Notes: generated from the sequence alone by a model not told the origin. DNA of 64,000 nt from Exiguobacterium sp. s193 (GCF_018618755.1 NZ_JACSMR010000001.1:310001-374000), one strand, 5' to 3'. Positions 20,863 to 28,893 are shown, counted from the first letter of the stretch. Program-made: numbers and translations.

Positions 20863-22173
20863 TTATCGATCGATCAGTTGTGAAGTCACCAGTGCCTTCG
20901 CAACGATTTGGGTGCCTTGGTACATCTCGACGTCGACTTTCCCGAACTTCCGGCCGACATCAAATACATTCGCCCGAATCGTAATCGTACTCTCAATCTG
21001 GACCGGCTTGATGAAGTAGATGCTGACATTTTCGATGACGAGGTCACCCTTCTTCATATGCCGCAACATCCGTGTCGCACCCTCGACAAGTAGCGTCGTC
21101 AAGACGCCACTCGACGCCGTCCCCATGAAATTCGTCATTTGCGGAGAGACTTCAAGCGACAAATACTGGCCCCGGTCATCTTCAGCCGTCTTGATTTGTC
21201 CGGTGATTAAATCGTCGAACGTTTCCCCGACTTGCGGCTGTCGGTTAGCAAGCTGGAGCGCCTTCAAGACATCCTGGCGACTGATGATGCCGAGCAACCG
21301 CCCATACTGGTCGATGACAGGTAACATCTCAATCCCTTCCCAGACCATCTGGTGCGCCGAGTTCGTAACACTCGTCCGGATACCGACCGTGATTGGATGC
21401 CGCGTCATGACTTTCTCGACCGGCCAGTCGTGCGGTCGGTCAATGATGTCTTTCGCCGTGACGACACCGACGACCTTCATTTGTTCGTCGATGACAGGGT
21501 ATCGATTATGTTTCGTCTGTTCGTTCAATTCATGCCATCTTGAGATCGGATCGTTCGTCTGTAAATAAAACGTATCATGCAACGGAATCAAAATATCGGA
21601 AACGAGCAAAATCTCCTTTTTAATCAGGCGATCATAAATCGCCCGGTTAATCATCGTCGCAACCGTAAACGTATCGTACGACGTCGAAATGATTGGAAGC
21701 TCCATTTCGTCTGCCAAACGTTTCGCATCTTCCGTCGTATCGAAACCACCCGTGATCAAGACAGCCGCTCCCGCCTCGAGGACTAGTTCATGTGCTTTTT
21801 CCCGGTTACCGATGATGACGAGACTATCAACGTCGATGTAGCGCATCATCGCCTCTAACTTCATCGCACCGATGACAAATTTCGTTAACGTCTTGTGTAG
21901 ACCGTTCCGTCCACCGAGAACCTGTCCATCCACGATGTTGACAACTTCCGCGAATGTCAGCTTTTCAATGTTTTCCTTCTGTTTCTTTTTAATCCGGATC
22001 GTCCCGACACGTTCAATCGTCGAAACAAACCCTAAATTTTCCGCTTCTTTAATCGCACGGTATGCCGTACCTTCTGATACCGTTAAGTCTTTCGCAATCT
22101 GCCGGACGGATATTTTGGCGCCAACATCGAGATCTTCAATGTGCCGGATGATCTGTTCGTGTTTCGTAGGCAT
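20863..22173 (-). CDS. ytoI: DRTGG/CBS/hotdog-domain regulatory protein YtoI
   Basis: A 436-residue multidomain protein. An N-terminal winged helix (about 1-70, KISVRQIAKDLTVSEGTAYRAIKEAENLG) precedes a DRTGG domain (about 75-185), two CBS motifs (about 195-310, YPVIDEQMKVVGVVTAKDI and LPVIDQYGRLLGIISRQDV) and a C-terminal hotdog thioesterase-like fold (about 330-436). CBS pairs usually bind adenosyl ligands. Target genes are unknown. The ribosome site (AAGGGAT) is moderate. Convergent with ytpI and divergent from the M24 peptidase. Confidence 0.88.
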   Translation of the reverse strand: MPTKHEQIIRHIEDLDVGAKISVRQIAKDLTVSEGTAYRAIKEAENLGFVSTIERVGTIRIKKKQKENIEKLTFAEVVNIVDGQVLGGRNGLHKTLTKFVIGAMKLEAMMRYIDVDSLVIIGNREKAHELVLEAGAAVLITGGFDTTEDAKRLADEMELPIISTSYDTFTVATMINRAIYDRLIKKEILLVSDILIPLHDTFYLQTNDPISRWHELNEQTKHNRYPVIDEQMKVVGVVTAKDIIDRPHDWPVEKVMTRHPITVGIRTSVTNSAHQMVWEGIEMLPVIDQYGRLLGIISRQDVLKALQLANRQPQVGETFDDLITGQIKTAEDDRGQYLSLEVSPQMTNFMGTASSGVLTTLLVEGATRMLRHMKKGDLVIENVSIYFIKPVQIESTITIRANVFDVGRKFGKVDVEMYQGTQIVAKALVTSQLIDR

Positions 22174-22328
22174 GCTGTATCCCTTCTTTTTCCTATATTC
22201 TACTCTTCTGTCATTATACTGTACTACTCGAAAGAATGAAAAGTGTACTAGTCCGATTTGCGAGAAATGTTTTCAAAAAGCAACGGTGTTATACTAAAAC
22301 GTGACTAGATTAGAGAGGTGGTAATCAG

Positions 22329-23432
22329 ATGGTAGAACGTACGAATCAAATTAGCCATGTATTAAAGGAATCAGGGGTCGATGTGGCCTTGATTACTTCA
22401 AAAGCCGGCGTCTTTTATTTTTCCGGTGTTTACGCTGAACCACATGAACGTGTCATGGCAGTCATTGTTGACGCAGATGGAAAACGCGCACTCTTTTGCC
22501 CTGCACTCGAAGCAAGCATCGTCGCCGCAAGTCCATGGGACGGAGAAGTCGTCACCTACGCAGATCATGAAAATCCATTTGATAAAATCACGGAATTGCT
22601 TGCATCGTTCGCCGTATCAAACAACCGCATTGGTATTGAAGGAGAGCACATGACGTTCAGCCGCTTCAAGGAACTCGAGTCTCGTTTAGAGAATGCTGCG
22701 ATTCTTGATGTCGGAGATAAACTTCAGGCGTTACGCCTCAAAAAAGCACCGGAAGAAATCGCGATTTTGCGTGAAGCCGCTCAACTTGCCGACGAAGCAA
22801 TCGAAATCGGTAAAAATGCCATTCGTCCCGGTATTACGGAAATCGAAGTCATCGCTGAAATTGAATTCGAGATGAAGAAAAAAGGTGTCCGGGAAATGTC
22901 TTTCGACACCCTGGTCTTATTCGGAGCAAACAGTGCCGACCCACACGGTGTGCCGGGTGACCGCGTCATCAATGAAGGCGACTTCGTCTTATTCGATCTC
23001 GGTGTCGTCTGGAAAGGCTACTGCTCGGACATTACACGCACATTCATTTATGGCTCAGCCAGTGAAGAACAAGAAAAAATTTATCAAACCGTTTTAACGG
23101 CACTTGAAACTGCGACAGACGCAAGCCGCGTCGGTATTACACTCGGTACCCTCGACGAGGCCGCACGAACTGTGATTGAAGAAGCTGGTTACGGTGAATA
23201 CTTCACGCACCGCGTCGGGCATGGTCTCGGAATCGACGTCCATGAATACCCGTCGCTTGCGTCAAACAACCTCCTTACAGCTGAAGCTGGTATCGTTTAT
23301 ACGCTTGAGCCCGGCATTTACGTTCCTAACGTCGGTGGCGTTCGAATCGAAGATGATATCCATCTCACAACGGATGGTCCTGAAGCCTTGACACGCTATC
23401 CGAAACACTTACAATCGATTAAAGTAAATTAA
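22329..23432 (+). CDS. M24B family metallopeptidase (Xaa-Pro dipeptidase/aminopeptidase)
   Basis: A 367-residue pita-bread metallopeptidase. An N-terminal creatinase-like domain (about 1-125) precedes the catalytic domain. Dinuclear metal ligands are visible: the Asp pair in LFDLGVVWKGYCSDITRTF, His in HRVGHGLGIDVHEYP, and Glu residues in YTLEPGIYVP and GGVRIEDDIHLT. It should remove N-terminal residues before proline or split Xaa-Pro dipeptides; PepQ-like and PapA/YpdF-like members cannot be separated here. AGAGAGGTGG precedes the ATG, and an extended -10 (TGTTATACT) lies about 40 bp upstream. Confidence 0.88.
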   Translation: MVERTNQISHVLKESGVDVALITSKAGVFYFSGVYAEPHERVMAVIVDADGKRALFCPALEASIVAASPWDGEVVTYADHENPFDKITELLASFAVSNNRIGIEGEHMTFSRFKELESRLENAAILDVGDKLQALRLKKAPEEIAILREAAQLADEAIEIGKNAIRPGITEIEVIAEIEFEMKKKGVREMSFDTLVLFGANSADPHGVPGDRVINEGDFVLFDLGVVWKGYCSDITRTFIYGSASEEQEKIYQTVLTALETATDASRVGITLGTLDEAARTVIEEAGYGEYFTHRVGHGLGIDVHEYPSLASNNLLTAEAGIVYTLEPGIYVPNVGGVRIEDDIHLTTDGPEALTRYPKHLQSIKVN

Positions 23433-23483
23433 AAGAGAGTTGCTGTGTCCGAAGTGTTCATTCGGATACGGCAACTCTTTTTT
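23431..23483. terminator. Bidirectional terminator between the M24 peptidase and the SDR gene
   Basis: AAAGAGAGTTGC...GTGTCCGAA pairs with TTCGGATAC...GCAACTCTTTTTT across a 7-nt loop. Confidence 0.85.
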
Positions 23484-23488
23484 GATGA

Positions 23489-24214
23489 TTATTTTCGTGA
23501 CTGGTGAACGACATTGACGCCACCTGTCACATCGAGAATCGCACCCGTAATCAGGCTAGCATCTTCTGCGAGCAGGAATGAAATGGCGCGGGCAATGTCA
23601 CCACCAACACCGGTCCGACCGACAGGCGTTTGATCGTCTGCGACTGCTTCATCAATCCATTTTGTTTTGTTGTCGCCGACGATGTTTCCGGGATTGACCA
23701 TATTTGCGGTAATCCCATGCTCCGCTTCTTCTAACGCAACACTTTTCGTCAAACTGACCATTCCACTTTTCGCAGCAGCAAAGGCAGCCCGGTAGACCCA
23801 GCCCGGTGCCGTAGCACTTTCCGGAAAACCGTATGTGATGACTCGTCCATAATGTTGGTCGCGCATGATCGGGATGACTTTTCGCAGCAACCAAAAGCTT
23901 GCCGTCAAATTGCCGCCGACCACTTCGTTCCATTCATCATCAGAATAATCGACGAGTGCTTTCCGTTCGAAAACATAAGGTCCCGCATTAAGTATCAACG
24001 CATCGATTCGTCCATGCTTCTCCATCGCCCGGTCGACGGCTTCAAGCAATTCCGCTTGTTCCGTCACATCCGCCTGGATCGTGTCTAAACGTTCATGTGT
24101 AAACTCTGGTTTTGATCGGTGCAATGCCGTCACATGCCATCCTTCATCTAACAGACGACGTGTCACCATTTCGCCGAGTCCTTTCGTTCCTGCCGTAATT
24201 AACGCGTGCCTCAT
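23489..24214 (-). CDS. SDR-family protein with Phe in place of the catalytic Tyr
   Basis: A 241-residue classical SDR Rossmann protein: TAGTKGLGE nucleotide loop (7-15), NAG at 76-78, Ser133, and a C-terminal GGVNV. The YxxxK motif reads FAAAK (145-149), so the catalytic Tyr is Phe while Lys149 remains; a Tyr lies four residues earlier (141). Redox activity may be altered or lost. Substrate unknown. ATG at 24214 follows GGAGGCGATGCTAAG. Divergent from the UspA gene. Confidence 0.8.
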   Translation of the reverse strand: MRHALITAGTKGLGEMVTRRLLDEGWHVTALHRSKPEFTHERLDTIQADVTEQAELLEAVDRAMEKHGRIDALILNAGPYVFERKALVDYSDDEWNEVVGGNLTASFWLLRKVIPIMRDQHYGRVITYGFPESATAPGWVYRAAFAAAKSGMVSLTKSVALEEAEHGITANMVNPGNIVGDNKTKWIDEAVADDQTPVGRTGVGGDIARAISFLLAEDASLITGAILDVTGGVNVVHQSRK

Positions 24215-24316
24215 CTTAGCATCGCCTCCTTTCATCTTGTTCTATCTTACGATGTTCACGATTGAAGAACAATTTTTACAACTCCATCAATGTTCAACAC
24301 TTTCCTTTTATGGGAG

Positions 24317-24325
24317 TGGTATAAT
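24317..24325 (+). promoter_or_regulatory. Extended -10 promoter of the uspA-like gene
   Basis: TGGTATAAT lies 41 bp before the ATG, with no good -35. A sigma-B-like pair (GTTCAA, 14 nt, GGGAGT) just upstream was too weak to call. Confidence 0.5.
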
Positions 24326-24366
24326 AAGGACGTAGCATTAGTCGAATACGAAGGGATGGATTCATC

Positions 24367-24804
24367 ATGGCAATCGTATATCATAACGTACTAGTAGCAG
24401 TAGACGGATCAAAAGAAGCAGAACGTGCATTTGAGACCGCAATCGACGTCTCACTTCGAAATGATGCGAAACTAATCATCGCCCATGTCATCGACACACG
24501 GACATTTGCAACCGTCGAAGCGTACGACCGGACAATTACTGAACGGGCCGAATCGTATGCAAAAGAATTGTTAGACGAGTATGTCAAGACAGCGCAAGAG
24601 CGTGGAGTCAAAGATGTTGAAGTTGCGATTGAATACGGTTCACCAAAAGTCACGATTGCAAAAAAACTCGCTCCAAATCATGATGTCGACTTAATCATTT
24701 GTGGTGCGACCGGCTTGAACGCCGTCGAACGTTTCTTCATCGGTAGTGTCTCTGAAAGTATTACCCGTTATGCCAAATGTGATGTTTTGATTGTTCGCCT
24801 GTAA
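24367..24804 (+). CDS. UspA-type universal stress protein
   Basis: A 145-residue single-domain Usp protein. It starts VLVAVDGSKEAERAF and ends with the ATP-binding Usp motif GATGLNAVERFFIGSVSES (GxxG-x9-GS), so it belongs to the ATP-binding class. Such proteins act in the cytoplasm in stress survival; the specific signal is unknown. Its terminator carries repeat element copy A, so its mRNA probably ends after that element. Confidence 0.88.
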   Translation: MAIVYHNVLVAVDGSKEAERAFETAIDVSLRNDAKLIIAHVIDTRTFATVEAYDRTITERAESYAKELLDEYVKTAQERGVKDVEVAIEYGSPKVTIAKKLAPNHDVDLIICGATGLNAVERFFIGSVSESITRYAKCDVLIVRL

Positions 24805-24822
24805 TTGAATTCATTATCTTCT

Positions 24823-24846
24823 TAGCACCTTCTAACGAAGGTGCTT
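24823..24846 (+). repeat. Left duplicated terminator hairpin of element copy A
   Basis: TAGCACCTTCTAACGAAGGTGCTT, a complete stem-loop after the usp gene, identical to 25246-25269. It lacks a following T-tract because the element begins there. Confidence 0.9.
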
Positions 24847-25245
24847 CAGCGTGTAGACAAACTCTTACGAAGCGTGAACAGGCGATCACGAGAGACAATT
24901 CGGTCGCGCTTCCCTGTCTCGCCTCGTCTTCAAAGCGGCAATCGGTCGCGCCGCTACAGCAAAGCTGCAGGGTCGCGGTCGATTGCTTTTCGCGGTTCTC
25001 AAGCGATGCGAGACGGATTGCGCCCTAAACCGTCTGCATGACTGGCTTTCCGTCATAGTGTTACCTAAAAAGCGTCACGTTTCGTTGACTCCTACGGGAA
25101 AAAGTGCGTTTTCAACGCACTTTCAGAGGCAGGCAAGACCCTGCTCGTTGTCCGTTAGGACGAAGGAGCAACGGCTTGCGCCTCGCCCGAGGAAAGTAAC
25201 GAAAAAAGACGCTTGATCTCCCGATGGCACTTTGTCTACAGCCTG
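24847..25245 (+). mobile_element. Terminator-embedded repeat element, copy A (399 bp, full length)
   Basis: Starts CAGCGTGTAGACAAAC and ends TTTGTCTACAGCCTG, giving imperfect terminal inverted repeats of 14-16 bp. It is flanked by an exact 24-bp direct repeat that is the whole terminator hairpin of the upstream gene. No protein is conserved among copies. The interior holds several inverted repeats, including the conserved block 25072-25212 with GACTCCTACGGGAAAA and CCCGAGGAAAG. It is most similar to copy C, which is in the opposite orientation. No transposase is visible in the window, so it looks non-autonomous. Confidence 0.8.
25072..25212 (+). ncRNA. Putative structured RNA core of the repeat element (copy A)
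   Basis: An outer helix pairs GCGTC..TTTCGTT with AACGAAA..GACGC. Next, CCT/CGGG pairs with CCCG/AGG. Inside are a perfect AAGTGCGTT/AACGCACTT hairpin, the invariant GGCAAGACCC, and a CGTTG/CAACG hairpin. A second element at 57566-57686 keeps the same order of helices with different bases. RNA function is inferred from structure only. Confidence 0.5.
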
Positions 25246-25275
25246 TAGCACCTTCTAACGAAGGTGCTTCTTTTA
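25246..25275 (+). terminator. Distal terminator of usp (right duplicated hairpin, copy A)
   Basis: The second copy of the AGCACCTT/AAGGTGCT hairpin is followed by CTTTT, so this is the copy that should end transcription. Confidence 0.75.
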
Positions 25276-25279
25276 ATAC

Positions 25280-25312
25280 AAAAAATCCATCGAGCCGATG
25301 CCCGATGGATTA
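25280..25312 (-). terminator. Terminator of the 3D-domain gene
   Basis: Minus strand AATCCATCG/CGATGGATT stem followed by a T-run, immediately after the stop at 25319. Confidence 0.8.
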
Positions 25313-25318
25313 AAAATC

Positions 25319-25924
25319 TTATTTAAATTTAACAGTGACGTTACGACGTCCCCAGCTAAATGCTTCGGCACGTGAGTAGTAAAGGATATCCATTCTTTTT
25401 CCTTTAATTGCCCCACCTGTATCGGCTGCTGTGTACGTACCTTTTAATTTACCTTTGTAATACACTTTTACTGTCGAACGAAGCGGAATGACGCGTGGGT
25501 CGACCGCGACGACTTTTTTCTTAGAACTCTTGATGTTCCAACCAATTGCTGTCAAGTTGCCACTACCTGGATCGTACGGCGTGTAAGCTGTGGCACTCAC
25601 GTTCGTTAATGTTTTCCAACCACCTGATGATTGTTTTTTAGAAGATGAGCTTTTAACAACTTTTGAATAACGTGCGCTTAAGTATGCTGTTTTCCCTTTG
25701 TAGCTTACTTTGTACCAATTACCTGTTTTTGCTTTGTACGGTAATGTTTGATTTTTATAAAGAAGACCTAATTTTTTCGATGACGTGGTTGCTTTTTGAC
25801 GAACAACTAGGCTATTGACTGACGACTTGACATTTTTTTTAGTAGCGGCTTCCGCTTGAAGACCTGCAAACGAACTGAGTGCTAACAACAATGCTAAAAC
25901 ACTTGCGAGTATTCGTTTCATCAT
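25319..25924 (-). CDS. Secreted SH3b and 3D-domain cell wall protein
   Basis: A 201-residue exported protein with a Sec signal peptide (about 1-27, ending LQAEA/A). A bacterial SH3 domain (about 34-90, SSVNSLVVRQKATTSSKKLG) is followed by a 3D domain (about 108-201) with the three conserved Asp residues (VDPRVIPL; AADTGGAIKGKRMDI). 3D domains share the fold of MltA/RlpA-type peptidoglycan lytic enzymes; YocH and YorM are relatives. It probably acts on or binds the wall. ATG follows GGAGGAG. Codon-rich Lys/Ser linker at about 90-100. Confidence 0.85.
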   Translation of the reverse strand: MMKRILASVLALLLALSSFAGLQAEAATKKNVKSSVNSLVVRQKATTSSKKLGLLYKNQTLPYKAKTGNWYKVSYKGKTAYLSARYSKVVKSSSSKKQSSGGWKTLTNVSATAYTPYDPGSGNLTAIGWNIKSSKKKVVAVDPRVIPLRSTVKVYYKGKLKGTYTAADTGGAIKGKRMDILYYSRAEAFSWGRRNVTVKFK

Positions 25925-26205
25925 GTAATCTCTCCTCCATAATTGTTCCCGATTTGTTAACTGAGATTAATATACATGACAAAAAGGGGTAGTGCCGTTA
26001 CATATAGACCACAAAAAAATGTCGTTACTATTACTTTTATGTTACAAAAGACTCATTTTTTTGATTTCAAACCTAATTTATGACTTATTTTTGAAATGAG
26101 AACAAATTTTAGAACGTTATATGACAAAGGCTGTAACACTACCGATAAACAGGAACAAATGTTCGTTTTGAAAATCAGGGCTTTAACTTTGAAAATACAA
26201 AAAAA
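25925..26205. other. AT-rich intergenic region with a promoter and a LexA-like box
   Basis: No gene is seen. Minus strand TTGTCA-17 nt-TAACAA (25954-25982) could be the promoter of the 3D-domain gene. A near-consensus LexA box lies at 26152-26165. A T-run for the ackA distal terminator is at its right end. I searched for a riboswitch upstream of this wall gene and saw no recognisable one. Confidence 0.5.
26152..26165. promoter_or_regulatory. Candidate LexA (DinR) box
   Basis: GGAACAAATGTTCG matches the Firmicute SOS box CGAACRNRYGTTCG at 13 of 14 positions. It lies 228 bp upstream of the 3D-domain gene and has no nearer gene, so its target is unclear. Confidence 0.4.
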
Positions 26206-26229
26206 AGACCGGACATGACGTCCGGCCTT
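26206..26229 (-). terminator. Distal terminator of ackA (left duplicated hairpin, copy B)
   Basis: Minus strand CCGGAC/GTCCGG hairpin followed by a T-run. It is a diverged direct duplicate (20 of 24 identical) of the hairpin at 26511-26534. Confidence 0.75.
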
Positions 26230-26510
26230 CTGCATGTAGACAAACTCTTATGAAGCATGAACAGGCGATGTCGAGACGGATTGCGCTTTAAACCGTCTGC
26301 ATGCCCGGCTTCCCATCACGGTATTATCTAAAAAGCGTCACGTTTCGTTGACTCCTACGGGAAAAAGTGCGTTTTTAACGCGACTTGCCAGAGGCAGGCA
26401 AGACCCTGCTCGTTGTCCGTGAGGACCAAGGAGCAACGGCTTGCGCCTCGCCCGAGGAAAGCAACGAATAAAGACGCTTGATCTCCCGATAACACGTTGC
26501 CTTCAGTCTG
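26230..26510 (+). mobile_element. Terminator-embedded repeat element, copy B (281 bp, internally deleted)
   Basis: Left end CTGCATGTAGACAAAC, right end GTTGCCTTCAGTCTG, both decayed relative to copies A and C. Compared with A it lacks about 118 bp between two GGCGAT/AGCGAT repeats. The GACTCCTACGGGAAAA...CCCGAGGAAAG core is retained. It sits in the terminator of ackA (minus strand). Confidence 0.75.
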
Positions 26511-26534
26511 AGACCGGACGTTATGTCTGGCCTT
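26511..26534 (-). repeat. Gene-proximal duplicated hairpin of ackA (copy B)
   Basis: AGACCGGACGTTATGTCTGGCCTT lies directly after ackA. On the minus strand the hairpin is followed by CAGACTG of the element, not by T residues. Similarity to the left flank continues for about 8 nt further (CTGCATGT). Confidence 0.7.
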
Positions 26535-26548
26535 CTGCATGTTATTCC

Positions 26549-27760
26549 TTACGCATTTTGTTCAATCAATCCACCGATACGAACTGTATCACGTGCGATC
26601 ATCAATTCTTCATTCGTTGGAATGATGATGACTTTGACTGGTGAATGTGGGTAGTTGATGAAGAGTTCTTCTCCACGCGCCCCGTTGTTAAGCGATGGAT
26701 CCCAGTAAACGCCCATGAACTCGAGTCCACGGAGAACACGCTCACGAATCGAATCAGAGTTTTCACCGACACCCGCCGTGAAGATGATGGCATCGACGCC
26801 GTTCATCTCTGCCGCATATTGTCCGATGTAACCATGAATCCGGTTCGCGAAAATACGAAGTGCCATTTCAGAACGGTGGTTTCCTTCCGTTGCCGCTGAC
26901 TCAACGTCACGCAAGTCACTTGAGAGACCAGATAATCCGTAGATTCCTGATTCTTTGTTCATGACATTCAAGACATCTTCTGCTGACTTCCCTGTTTTCT
27001 CCATCAAGAACGGAATCAAGGCTGGGTCAAGCGAACCAGAACGTGTTCCCATCGTAATCCCCTCAAGTGGTGTGAAGCCCATTGTCGTATCGAGTGACTC
27101 CCCGCCAGCAACTGCTGCGATCGACGCCCCACTACCGAGGTGACAAGAAATTAAACGAAGGTCTTTAAGCGGACGTCCGAGCAATTCAGATGCACGTTCC
27201 GTAACATATTTGTGGCTCGTGCCGTGGAAGCCATATTTCCGAATGCCGTATTCCGTATAGTATTCGTACGGAAGGCTATAAAGGAAGTTTTCTTCTGGCA
27301 TCGTTTGGTGGAAGGCCGTATCAAAGACAGCAACTTGCTCTACTTCCGGTAAAATCGCTTGGAATGCACGAATCCCAATCAAGTTCGGTGGGATGTGAAG
27401 TGGACCGAGCTCTGTATATGAATCGATATCTTTAATGACATCTTCCGTAATTACGACAGAGTCTGCATACTTTTCTTTACCATGAAGGACACGGTGTCCA
27501 ACACCTTTGATTTCATCGTAAGACGAGATGATGCCAAACTCCATCAATTTTTCAAGCGAGAGTTCAACTGCTTCTTTATGTGTTGCAAGCGGAAGGACGT
27601 CTGTATACTTTTGTCCTTCACCATATTTAATCGTAAAGATTGCATCGTCTTTACCGACACGTTCTACTAAACCAATTGCTACTAACGCTTCACTCGGCAT
27701 CTCAAGTAGTTGGAACTTAAGCGACGAACTACCAGCATTTACCGCCATAATCTTTGCCAT
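26549..27760 (-). CDS. ackA: Acetate kinase
   Basis: A 403-residue acetate kinase (acetyl-phosphate + ADP to acetate + ATP). ASKHA-fold motifs are visible: [14 protein letters not shown] (phosphate 1), [14 protein letters not shown] (with catalytic His), [13 protein letters not shown] (phosphate 2) and [17 protein letters not shown] (adenosine). It is single here, without pta. It works opposite to AcsA, encoded at 41190. ATG follows AAAGGGGAAATAAATC. Its terminator has been split by repeat copy B. Confidence 0.96.
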   Translation of the reverse strand: MAKIMAVNAGSSSLKFQLLEMPSEALVAIGLVERVGKDDAIFTIKYGEGQKYTDVLPLATHKEAVELSLEKLMEFGIISSYDEIKGVGHRVLHGKEKYADSVVITEDVIKDIDSYTELGPLHIPPNLIGIRAFQAILPEVEQVAVFDTAFHQTMPEENFLYSLPYEYYTEYGIRKYGFHGTSHKYVTERASELLGRPLKDLRLISCHLGSGASIAAVAGGESLDTTMGFTPLEGITMGTRSGSLDPALIPFLMEKTGKSAEDVLNVMNKESGIYGLSGLSSDLRDVESAATEGNHRSEMALRIFANRIHGYIGQYAAEMNGVDAIIFTAGVGENSDSIRERVLRGLEFMGVYWDPSLNNGARGEELFINYPHSPVKVIIIPTNEELMIARDTVRIGGLIEQNA

Positions 27761-27881
27761 GATTTATTTCCCCTTTTCCATTCGAAATCAGTAGACATTC
27801 ACATCTGTGTGGGTGTTCTATTTTTTCTGTCTTACACTAGGATAGTCAAATTAACAGTAGAATTCAATTACTTTTCACTTT

Positions 27882-28790
27882 TCATTTTAATTCTGTATTA
27901 ATCCATTCATCAATCTGTTTCACCATTCCACCAAAAGCACGTGCATCTGTGAATGATGGTAGTTCTGCCAGCAATGCTTGTTTAGGCATCGTCATTCCTG
28001 CCAGGTGATTGCGGACGATTAAATAACTTTTGGCTGCTTGTTCTTGCTTGAACATCGTCAATGGTAACTGTAAAATGCCGACGACATGCGCTTTCGTCTC
28101 AAAATACTGTTTCAGCTTGCCTTCCGTATCGTGCTCGAACAATCCGTTCGGAATGACGAACACACCAAACCCACCTGGCTTGACGTAATTCATTGCCTGT
28201 TCAATCAACAAGAAATGACTGTAGCTCATTCCTTCTTCGCGCTTCAACAAATAGTCTTTTGATACTTCTTCGTCTGGGTAATAACCGATTGGTAAGTCTG
28301 CCATCGCAAGATCGACCGGATCTAACAGTAAAGGACGCAACGCATCTTGATGTGCATAGTTGATTGGATAGTCAAGCAACTCGGTAATCGCAGCCGATAA
28401 ACGAATGAGTGTTTCATCGACTTCAACCGCTTCTCCTGCCGTACCGGTCGGAAGTTGACTCATGACGGCATGAAGCATTCCACCCGTCCCACTCCCTAAA
28501 TCAAGTAATCGTACATCGTCCTTCTTGATTAGTTTCCCGATTAAATAACCTGCAAACAATGCAACACTGTCCGGTGTCGGTAAATGGTTCGGTTGCGCTT
28601 GCTTCATGCCTTCAAGGACAGCGAGTGAAACCGCTTTTCGCACGACTTCTTTATCCACGTTTTCGGTATGGCGGTCATTTAAACGATCGATGACTTCTAC
28701 TAATGCTTCTAGGTAAGGCATGTCGAGATCACGTTCTAATTTTCGTGTCTGCTGTGTCAGTTCCTTGTATAACTTCTCTAATGGCTCCAT
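27882..28790 (-). CDS. ytxK: YtxK-type class I SAM-dependent methyltransferase
   Basis: A 302-residue protein resembling the N6-adenine DNA methyltransferase fold. Motif I is LLDLGSGTGGMLHA (about 120-133), and the NPPY-type motif IV is replaced by ADLPIGYYP, as in YtxK homologues. An N-terminal helical region precedes the fold. No restriction partner is nearby, so it is more likely a housekeeping methyltransferase with unknown substrate. The position between ackA and tpx matches B. subtilis. Confidence 0.85.
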   Translation of the reverse strand: MEPLEKLYKELTQQTRKLERDLDMPYLEALVEVIDRLNDRHTENVDKEVVRKAVSLAVLEGMKQAQPNHLPTPDSVALFAGYLIGKLIKKDDVRLLDLGSGTGGMLHAVMSQLPTGTAGEAVEVDETLIRLSAAITELLDYPINYAHQDALRPLLLDPVDLAMADLPIGYYPDEEVSKDYLLKREEGMSYSHFLLIEQAMNYVKPGGFGVFVIPNGLFEHDTEGKLKQYFETKAHVVGILQLPLTMFKQEQAAKSYLIVRNHLAGMTMPKQALLAELPSFTDARAFGGMVKQIDEWINTELK

Positions 28791-28811
28791 CGTCAGTTCA
28801 TCCTTTCAAAA

Positions 28812-28848
28812 CGAAACGGCCCCCCATGTTCCTTGGGAGCCGTTTTTC
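28812..28848. terminator. Terminator after tpx
   Basis: AAACGGC..CCC pairs with GGGAGCCGTTTTT in the gap between tpx and ytxK; T-runs occur on both strands. Confidence 0.7.
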
Positions 28849-28893
28849 TCATTACGTCTATTGTATCTGTTTTACGCCGTTTGTAAACTATTC

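Noticed and set aside
24292-24317. Sigma-B-like promoter (GTTCAA-14-GGGAGT) before the usp gene
   Set aside because: Both halves deviate from GTTTAA and GGGTAT. The extended -10 next to it explains expression equally well.
24841-25216. Overlapping plus-strand open frames inside repeat copy A (66 and 77 codons)
   Set aside because: The same frames are broken or shifted in copies B, D and E, have no ribosome site, and overlap the terminal repeat and hairpin. They follow from the GC-rich structured DNA.
25925-26152. c-di-AMP (ydaO-type) riboswitch upstream of the 3D-domain wall protein
   Set aside because: Such riboswitches often precede wall hydrolases, but I found neither the conserved GGGG-containing core nor a following leader terminator in this AT-rich region.
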